From NCBI GenBank assembly GCA_004298605.1, contig SCPW01000043.1, positions 1 through 11,634 on the forward strand: 11,634 nucleotides of DNA, in the 5' to 3' direction. Shown here one piece after another: positions 7,137-11,634 of this stretch; position 1 is the stretch's first letter, and the number at the start of each line of letters is the position of its first letter. Source of the DNA: Gallionella sp. (GTDB lineage: Bacteria > Pseudomonadota > Gammaproteobacteria > Burkholderiales > Gallionellaceae). The position numbers and the translations under genes are program-made. Under the pieces are notes generated by a model, which saw only the letters and a list, made by a program, of their open reading frames with translations, did not search any database and was not told the DNA's origin.

Positions 7137-8426
7137 TTATGCCAACTCGACAACACGCCGCTTAGTCAAAGCTTTCCCGGCGGTTCTAAACAAATCTAGG
7201 ATAACCGCTGCAACGACGGGAACAGAAACGGAATTGCCGAATTGGCGGTACGCGTGAACATCTTCCGGGTGACAGTGGAAGGTATCAGGAAACCCCTGCA
7301 ATCTGGCACATTCTCGCGGCGTGATATGGCGAACCCTCCCGTTATGTGCCACACCGAGCTTGTGTGCATCGCTGGTAACCAAAGTAATCGAGATGCTTTG
7401 CGGGTCGAGGAACTTGAACACTTCAAACGACATGTTGCCGGAGACAGGGTTGTATTTTCCATCAACCTCTTTCAGGTAACCTTTTTGGGAAAGGCTTTCG
7501 ATAATCTTCGACAGGTTAGGGTGATTGAAAAACGTTTTGATCTGATCGAGCGTGAGCTTTTTGCCATCCTGATCCGCGCCGAAGTGTTTCTTGCGACGGT
7601 TGGCCACCAGCGCATTCATAAAATCCATTTCTTCCTGCGCGCATTCGCCCTTGATACCCAATTCCCAGGAATGGAGTGATTTGCCATTCCGGTGGTCGAT
7701 CATGCGATAGCCCGCAAGCGCTTCCGGGCCGCCCTTGATCTGGCGCAACAGGCTTTGCACGAACGCATCCGAACAATCATATTTTGCTGGCGGCGAATCC
7801 TCCAGAATATCTGCAACCACTTTGGTCTCAATCTCGTCGAACATCGAACGCTGCGCAAGTTGCTGTTTGAATTTGTGCGAGTCTGCCGCGCCAAGATCGG
7901 AATTGAGTGTCAATTTCGGCTGTTCGTTTTTGATGCCTACGATATAGACTCTAACCCGATTTTGAGGAACACCGAAGTTGGAGCTATTGAGGATGACATA
8001 AGAGACACCGTAGCCCAGCTTTTTCAAGTGTTCGAGTATGGTGTTGAAGGTTCTTCCATGATCGTGAGTAGTAAGGCCGCGCACGTTCTCAAGCAAAAAA
8101 CCTTGCGGTCGATGATCCCGCAAAAATCGCTCTATCTGAAAAAATAATGTGCCGCGCGTGTCGCCGAACCCTTTTTGCTTTCCCGCATATGAAAATGGCT
8201 GACAAGGAAAGCCCGCCAACAAAAAATCAAAATCAGGAACATCGGTAATTTGGTAAATATCGCCCTGCGGCTTCTCACCGAAGTTCAATGCGTAAGTCTC
8301 TTGCGCGTATTTGTCTATTTCTGATGAAAGAACGCACTGCGTCTGTATGCCCAACTCTCGTGTGGCTTGCTCAAAGCCAAGGCGTATCCCGCCTACTCCA
8401 GCAAACAAATCCACGAAACGTATCAT
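7137..8426 (-). CDS. C5-cytosine DNA methyltransferase of a Type II R-M system
   Basis: The enzyme transfers a methyl group from S-adenosylmethionine to carbon 5 of cytosine, protecting host DNA from the adjacent endonuclease. It has 429 residues from the chosen start. Canonical motifs appear in order: motif I FVDLFAGVGGIRLGF (4-18), motif IV GFPCQPFS with the catalytic C75, motif VI ENVRGL (113-118), motif VIII QNRVRVYIVGI (155-165), a long target-recognition region (about 170-360), motif IX RECARLQGFPDTF and motif X FGNSVSVPVV. A longer frame reaches 8492, but the ATG at 8426 gives the classic four-base ATGA overlap with the endonuclease stop and begins just before motif I, so I chose it. 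Recognition sequence cannot be read by eye. A+T content is visibly higher than in the flanking decarboxylase and dcd genes, a sign of acquisition. Confidence 0.95.
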   Translation of the reverse strand: MIRFVDLFAGVGGIRLGFEQATRELGIQTQCVLSSEIDKYAQETYALNFGEKPQGDIYQITDVPDFDFLLAGFPCQPFSYAGKQKGFGDTRGTLFFQIERFLRDHRPQGFLLENVRGLTTHDHGRTFNTILEHLKKLGYGVSYVILNSSNFGVPQNRVRVYIVGIKNEQPKLTLNSDLGAADSHKFKQQLAQRSMFDEIETKVVADILEDSPPAKYDCSDAFVQSLLRQIKGGPEALAGYRMIDHRNGKSLHSWELGIKGECAQEEMDFMNALVANRRKKHFGADQDGKKLTLDQIKTFFNHPNLSKIIESLSQKGYLKEVDGKYNPVSGNMSFEVFKFLDPQSISITLVTSDAHKLGVAHNGRVRHITPRECARLQGFPDTFHCHPEDVHAYRQFGNSVSVPVVAAVILDLFRTAGKALTKRRVVELA

Positions 8427-9460
8427 TGCAGCTTCTCTTTGATGAAAGCTGCCAGGATCGCGATTTCGTCCGCCGAATAAGCGATAGTGCAATCACTATA
8501 GCGACAGATTGTGCTGACCGCCGAAGAGCGCTGAAAATTGCCTGCACCGTCGATGACATATGCAATCCAATAGCCATCCTGGTGCATCGCTGCTTGCCTG
8601 CTTTCGGCCTGCCCCGCTTTGCGCTCGATCACACTATTGGTTGTTACTTGAAAAGTGACTTCTACACCAACCTTCTTTTTTCCCTTGACCACCACTACGT
8701 CGAACGGCATTCCTCCATCTTTATCGTAGTGAGACAAAACGATCTTTCCATTGCGCTCAATCGTGTACGCTTGCGGCAAATGCTGCGTCAAAATTTCCAC
8801 AACATAATCCTGCGCAATCTGCCCCAAGCTATTTGCGCTTGCTCCTGTGGTGATGCGGCTGACATTGATATAGCGCTCGCGCACGTATTTCGAAATTGCG
8901 GTTTCATCACCCAACAACGCACCAATTTCGCATTTCTCCAGCCCGGCCAAATGCGCGGCTTCAGATGTTGAGCCAAACATCAAAATCATCGCCATGTCCT
9001 GATAAAGCCCATCCATCCCAACTTCCTGAACTATTGCCGCCCCGTCAATTTTGAGTTTGGTATTGCCCAATCCACTAACTGGTAAGCGCTGAAAATCGTA
9101 GCGGTAAGATTTGCCCGCCATGATGAACTGCATAAAGTGGTGCTTGGTTTTCGGGTCAAGAGGGAACACATCGGCAAATTCTCTCCCCAATCGTTTAATC
9201 ATTTCCCCGCCGTAATCCGCCAACACGACAAGGTGTTTTAAAAATAGATTTGCCGGCATTTGAGAAGCCGCAAGCACATCGAATATTTGCGTGGGGGTTT
9301 TGCCTGAAATTTTCAGGATACTGATAAATTGCTCTTGGGTAGCAACCAAATTTGGGATGACACTTACTTCGGCGACTTGTTTTTCAAGCGCTTTAGGCCA
9401 CCACTTTTCAGCGTGGGATTCAAGCTCATGAATATTTCTGTTGAACTTAATCTTTGCCAT
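8423..9460 (-). CDS. Putative Type II restriction endonuclease
   Basis: This 345-residue protein is assigned by its position and a plausible nuclease core. It overlaps the cytosine methyltransferase by four bases (ATGA). Residues 248-271 read as a PD-(D/E)xK-like hairpin: D254 in GGMPFDVVVV, a short turn KGKKK, then GVEVTFQ with E267. The usual lysine two residues after the glutamate is replaced by T269, with Q271 and K281 as nearby candidates, so the catalytic centre may be a variant. The N-terminal part (about 1-200) is alpha-rich without a recognised domain and may carry DNA recognition. AGAGG six bases before the ATG is a good ribosome binding site. The enzyme should cut unmethylated DNA at the methyltransferase's target site. 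No methylation-specific or nicking function is indicated, though these cannot be excluded. Confidence 0.8.
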   Translation of the reverse strand: MAKIKFNRNIHELESHAEKWWPKALEKQVAEVSVIPNLVATQEQFISILKISGKTPTQIFDVLAASQMPANLFLKHLVVLADYGGEMIKRLGREFADVFPLDPKTKHHFMQFIMAGKSYRYDFQRLPVSGLGNTKLKIDGAAIVQEVGMDGLYQDMAMILMFGSTSEAAHLAGLEKCEIGALLGDETAISKYVRERYINVSRITTGASANSLGQIAQDYVVEILTQHLPQAYTIERNGKIVLSHYDKDGGMPFDVVVVKGKKKVGVEVTFQVTTNSVIERKAGQAESRQAAMHQDGYWIAYVIDGAGNFQRSSAVSTICRYSDCTIAYSADEIAILAAFIKEKLQ

Positions 9461-9521
9461 TCAGAACCTCTCTGAGATACCTCGCTACAGCTTTGCCGTA
9501 AAAATAGTTTGATGCTGCCAA

Positions 9522-9743
9522 CTACTCTTGCGGTGGATAAGGATTCACCAGTTCGCCGACCAACTCGCTCAACACGACACGGAATTGCCGCTCGTCGCAC
9601 CCCATCAGCACTGCATCCTCCAATGCGTCCTGGCAGATTTGCCGGATTTCTTCGAGGTTCTCGCGCAGCACTTTGTTCTTTTCCACGCAGGCGATAATTT
9701 CGCCTTTTGGGGAGCGCCAGATGATTTGCTTGTCGTGCGGCAT
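9522..9743 (-). CDS. Small protein of unknown function next to dcd
   Basis: I do not recognise a named family. The 73-residue protein starts MPHDKQIIWRSPKGEIIACV, followed by a charged helical stretch (about 21-48) and LVGELVNPYPPQE at the end. It has two cysteines (C19, C37) plus C49 and no signal peptide or membrane segment. The ATG at 9743 is five bases after the dcd stop, on the same strand, so it is almost certainly co-transcribed with dcd. A longer frame reaching back to 10295 only shadows dcd and is not used. Reading-frame integrity, codon use like dcd and tight spacing argue for a real gene. A weak AAGATG upstream suggests translation partly coupled to dcd. The restriction-modification operon begins 61 bases downstream. 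Confidence 0.72.
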   Translation of the reverse strand: MPHDKQIIWRSPKGEIIACVEKNKVLRENLEEIRQICQDALEDAVLMGCDERQFRVVLSELVGELVNPYPPQE

Positions 9744-9748
9744 GCGGG

Positions 9749-10315
9749 TTACATCTTGGGCAGAGTGACGCCGACCTGCCCCTGGTATTTCCCGCCACGG
9801 TCTTTGTATGACGTTTCGCAAATTTCGTCCGACTCGAAGAACAACACTTGCGCCACGCCCTCGTTGGCGTAAATCTTGGCGGGCAGCGGGGTGGTGTTGG
9901 AGAACTCCAGGGTGACATAACCTTCCCATTCCGGTTCGAACGGCGTGACGTTGACGATGATGCCGCAGCGCGCGTAGGTGGATTTGCCCAGGCACACGGT
10001 CAGCACGCTGCGCGGGATGCGGAAATATTCGACGGTGCGCGCCAGCGCAAAGGAGTTTGGCGGGATGATGCAATAGTCGGCGGTGACCTCGACGAAAGAA
10101 TTCGGGTCGAAGTTTTTCGGATCGACGATGGTGCTGTTGATATTGGTGAACAGCTTGAATTCGTTGGAACAGCGGATGTCGTAACCGTAGCTGGAAGTGC
10201 CGTAAGACACGATGCGCTTGCCGTCCTGCATTTTCACCTGATTCGGTTCGAACGGTTCGATCATGCCGTGCTGCTCCGCCATGCGGCGTATCCATTTGTC
10301 TGACTTGATGCTCAT
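9749..10315 (-). CDS. dcd: dCTP deaminase
   Basis: The enzyme deaminates dCTP to dUTP, feeding the dUTPase-thymidylate synthase route to dTTP. The 188-residue protein is full length and belongs to the trimeric dUTPase-like fold. Visible motifs are [12 protein letters not shown] (38-49), GKSTYARCG (110-118, with S112 and R116 of the active site), [18 protein letters not shown] (123-140) with the catalytic glutamate E137, and the C-terminal nucleotide-covering segment [11 protein letters not shown] (169-179). The extended N-terminus [19 protein letters not shown] is typical of betaproteobacterial Dcd and supports the ATG at 10315. No Shine-Dalgarno sequence precedes it. That ATG lies inside one copy of a 12-bp direct repeat bordering a repeat-rich insertion, so the original leader has been displaced by 127 bases and the promoter must lie within or beyond the insertion. 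Confidence 0.97.
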   Translation of the reverse strand: MSIKSDKWIRRMAEQHGMIEPFEPNQVKMQDGKRIVSYGTSSYGYDIRCSNEFKLFTNINSTIVDPKNFDPNSFVEVTADYCIIPPNSFALARTVEYFRIPRSVLTVCLGKSTYARCGIIVNVTPFEPEWEGYVTLEFSNTTPLPAKIYANEGVAQVLFFESDEICETSYKDRGGKYQGQVGVTLPKM

Positions 10316-10449
10316 AAATTCAGGGAAGGGGGAAGGGGGAAGGGGGAAGGGTAAGAGCAGAGGGCCACAGCGCTGCGCTGAATTTACCCTTCTCCCTTCA
10401 CCCTTCTCCCTTCCCGCCTTTCCCCTTCCCGCTCCTCCTCATAAATTCA
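10311..10449. mobile_element. Small heptad-repeat insertion with 12-bp flanking direct repeats
   Basis: The perfect direct repeat CTCATAAATTCA occurs at 10311-10322 and 10438-10449, bracketing 115 bp. Inside, the left arm (10323-10354) is built of 7-bp GGAAGGG units and ends GGGTAA. The right arm (10384-10415) is nearly its reverse complement, built of heptads CCCTTCT/CCCTTCA. Between them lies a perfect palindrome CAGCGC-T-GCGCTG (10368-10380). A pyrimidine-rich stretch (10416-10437) completes the insertion. The direct repeats look like a target-site duplication. No coding sequence fits inside, so any mobility would be in trans. The left arm is G-rich enough for a quadruplex. Alternatives are slippage-expanded repeat DNA or a MITE. 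Confidence 0.7.
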
Positions 10450-10490
10450 AGGCCGCGATTTTAACCAATTCGCCGCCGGTGCGCGCGATT

Positions 10491-10499
10491 TGCTAAAAT
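10491..10499 (+). promoter_or_regulatory. Possible extended -10 promoter of metG
   Basis: TGCTAAAAT reads as an extended -10 box (TG-N-TAAAAT, five of six matches to TATAAT) 31 bases before the metG ATG. No -35 match is seen at the usual spacing. It lies outside the repeat insertion in the 215-base divergent gap between dcd and metG. No strong Shine-Dalgarno sequence precedes metG. Confidence 0.45.
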
Positions 10500-10530
10500 C
10501 TGCGCCTTTACAGCATTCCGGCAACTTTCC

Positions 10531-11634
10531 ATGGCTACCCGAAAAATCCTCGTCACCTCCGCATTGCCCTACGCCAACGGCAGCATCCACCTCGGCCATC
10601 TGGTGGAATATATCCAGACCGACATCTGGGTGCGCTTCCAAAAAATGATGGGGCACGAAATATATTATGTGTGCGCCGATGACACGCACGGTACACCCAT
10701 CATGCTGCGCGCGGAGAAGGAAGGCATCACCCCCGAGCAACTGATAGATCGCGTGTGGCACGAACACAAGGCGGATTTCGATGGCTTCCATGTGGCGTTC
10801 GACCACTACGGCAGCACCAACAGCGCGGAAACCAAAGAATACGCGCAGGGAATTTATCGCAAACTCAAGGCCGCCGGTTTAATCGAAGTGCGTGCCGTCG
10901 AACAGTTTTACGATCCGGTCAAAAACATGTTTTTACCGGATCGTTTCATCAAGGGCGAATGCCCGAAGTGCGGCGCCAAAGACCAGTACGGCGACAACTG
11001 CGAAGTCTGCGGCGCAGCCTACACTCCGGCGGAAGTGAAGAACCCCTATTCCGCCGTGTCCGGCGCCAGACCGGAGATGCGCGCTTCCGACCACCATTTC
11101 TTCAAACTCTCCGACCCGCGCTGCCAGGCCTTTCTGCGCGAATGGACGAAGAGCGGCACGCTGCAACCCGAAGCCGCGAACAAGATGCAGGAATGGCTGG
11201 GCGGCGAAGGCGAAAATAAACTCTCCGATTGGGACATCTCGCGCGATGCACCCTATTTCGGCTTCGAGATTCCCGGCGCGCCGGGCAAATATTTCTACGT
11301 CTGGCTGGATGCGCCGGTGGGCTATATGGGGAGCTTCAGGCAACTGTGCAATCAGAGGGCAGAGGACAGAGGACAGAGGACAGAAACTCCCTCTCCCCTC
11401 GCGGGAGAGGGCGTTCCAAACTTTGACGAATACTGGAAGGCCGACTCTAAAACCGAGCTATACCACTTCATCGGCAAAGACATCCTCTACTTCCACGCGC
11501 TGTTCTGGCCCGCGATGCTGCAAAACGCCGGTTTCCGCACCCCGACCAAACTGTTCGCGCACGGCTTCCTCACCGTCAACGGCGAGAAAATGAGCAAATC
11601 GCGCGGCACGTTCATCACTGCGGACAGTTACCTC
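10531..11634 (+). CDS. metG: Methionyl-tRNA synthetase, N-terminal part
   Basis: The enzyme charges tRNA-Met with methionine using ATP in the cytoplasm and is essential for initiation and elongation. The window holds the first 368 codons, all in one frame, and the gene runs off the right edge; full proteins of this type have about 550-700 residues. Class I signatures are intact: HLGH at 20-23 in [14 protein letters not shown], and KMSKS at 353-357. A zinc knuckle has C144, C147, C157 and C160. [13 protein letters not shown] (256-268) and [12 protein letters not shown] (311-322) are typical. Between LCNQR and FDEYW, about 16 extra residues (roughly 277-296, including [17 protein letters not shown]) replace a short linker of about eight seen in E. 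coli. These are encoded by repeat DNA inserted without breaking the frame. The protein probably still works, because the insert falls in a loop region. Confidence 0.96.
   Translation, partial: MATRKILVTSALPYANGSIHLGHLVEYIQTDIWVRFQKMMGHEIYYVCADDTHGTPIMLRAEKEGITPEQLIDRVWHEHKADFDGFHVAFDHYGSTNSAETKEYAQGIYRKLKAAGLIEVRAVEQFYDPVKNMFLPDRFIKGECPKCGAKDQYGDNCEVCGAAYTPAEVKNPYSAVSGARPEMRASDHHFFKLSDPRCQAFLREWTKSGTLQPEAANKMQEWLGGEGENKLSDWDISRDAPYFGFEIPGAPGKYFYVWLDAPVGYMGSFRQLCNQRAEDRGQRTETPSPLAGEGVPNFDEYWKADSKTELYHFIGKDILYFHALFWPAMLQNAGFRTPTKLFAHGFLTVNGEKMSKSRGTFITADSYL
11353..11411 (+). repeat. Heptad repeat plus hairpin inserted in metG
   Basis: Four tandem CAGAGGA-type heptads (11353-11380, the first ending in G) and a partial fifth are followed by a hairpin with a perfect 9-bp stem CCCTCTCCC/GGGAGAGGG (11389-11397 and 11403-11411) and a five-base loop. 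In the metG frame this reads as the extra linker ending PSPLAGEG, a peptide that, from memory, appears in many spurious proteobacterial proteins because the CCCTCTCCC...GGGAGAGGG palindrome is a common dispersed repeat. No flanking direct repeat was found. Confidence 0.75.

Noticed and set aside
8427..8492. Longer start for the methyltransferase
   Set aside because: It would add 22 residues before motif I with no similarity to the family and would replace a standard ATGA coupling.
9746..10295. Upstream extension of the 73-residue protein to a 257-residue frame
   Set aside because: The extra part is a frame-shifted shadow of dcd with low-complexity arginine and histidine composition. The ATG at 9743, just after the dcd stop, is the sensible start.
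10323..10415. CRISPR array in the repeat-rich gap
   Set aside because: The 7-bp units are contiguous with no unique spacers, and the two arms are inverted relative to each other.
10755..11219. 154-codon + strand frame inside metG
   Set aside because: It is a second frame within the intact synthetase gene, arginine-rich and without motifs.
11340..11425. Target-site duplication around the metG repeat
   Set aside because: Comparing the flanks showed only a short AGAGGG match that belongs to the repeat itself.
11341..11430. Frameshift or pseudogene in metG caused by the repeat
   Set aside because: Reading the frame through shows that it stays open and resumes with FDEYW, YHFIGKD and KMSKS, so the insertion is in frame.

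Overview
The window most likely comes from a betaproteobacterium. The dCTP deaminase and methionyl-tRNA synthetase sequences read like betaproteobacterial ones, and from memory dcd, metG and an Orn/Lys/Arg decarboxylase are often neighbours in that class. A Gallionellaceae/Nitrosomonadales-like host is a guess. Housekeeping genes are G+C rich, while the restriction-modification pair is visibly richer in A+T.

Layout. Positions 1-2117 (+) are accessory DNA: the tail of an ATPase-like gene, a RhuM-family gene 15 bases behind it, then a ParD/ParE-like toxin-antitoxin pair with its own promoter. folA (2166-2696, +) follows. Its 3' end, including the stop codon, lies inside a REPIN-like double palindrome that also separates it from the convergent signalling pair. 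That pair is a winged-helix regulator (4164-4520, -) and a PAS-PAS-GGDEF diguanylate cyclase (2752-4113, -). Next comes a large PLP-dependent amino-acid decarboxylase (4688-6934, -) with a hairpin terminator. Upstream of it is a Type II restriction-modification operon, endonuclease then C5-cytosine methyltransferase, joined by an ATGA overlap (9460-7137, -). Beyond that are a 73-residue unknown protein and dcd (9743-9522 and 10315-9749, -). metG runs divergently from 10531 (+) and leaves the window unfinished.

How the genes relate. dcd and folA both serve thymidylate and folate metabolism but are far apart and probably unlinked in regulation. The restriction-modification pair looks like a cassette inserted between the dcd unit and the decarboxylase. 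The RhuM/ATPase and toxin-antitoxin block is a second accessory patch.

The most unusual structure is non-coding. A 115-bp insertion sits immediately upstream of the dcd start codon. It is built from inverted arms of 7-bp purine-rich repeats around a central palindrome and is bracketed by a perfect 12-bp direct repeat. About 0.9 kb away, another 7-bp purine repeat plus a 9-bp hairpin lies in frame inside metG and adds roughly 16 residues to the catalytic domain. With the REPIN in folA, three small repeats have landed in or against three core metabolic genes within 9 kb. No tRNA, rRNA, CRISPR array, transposase or integrase was seen.
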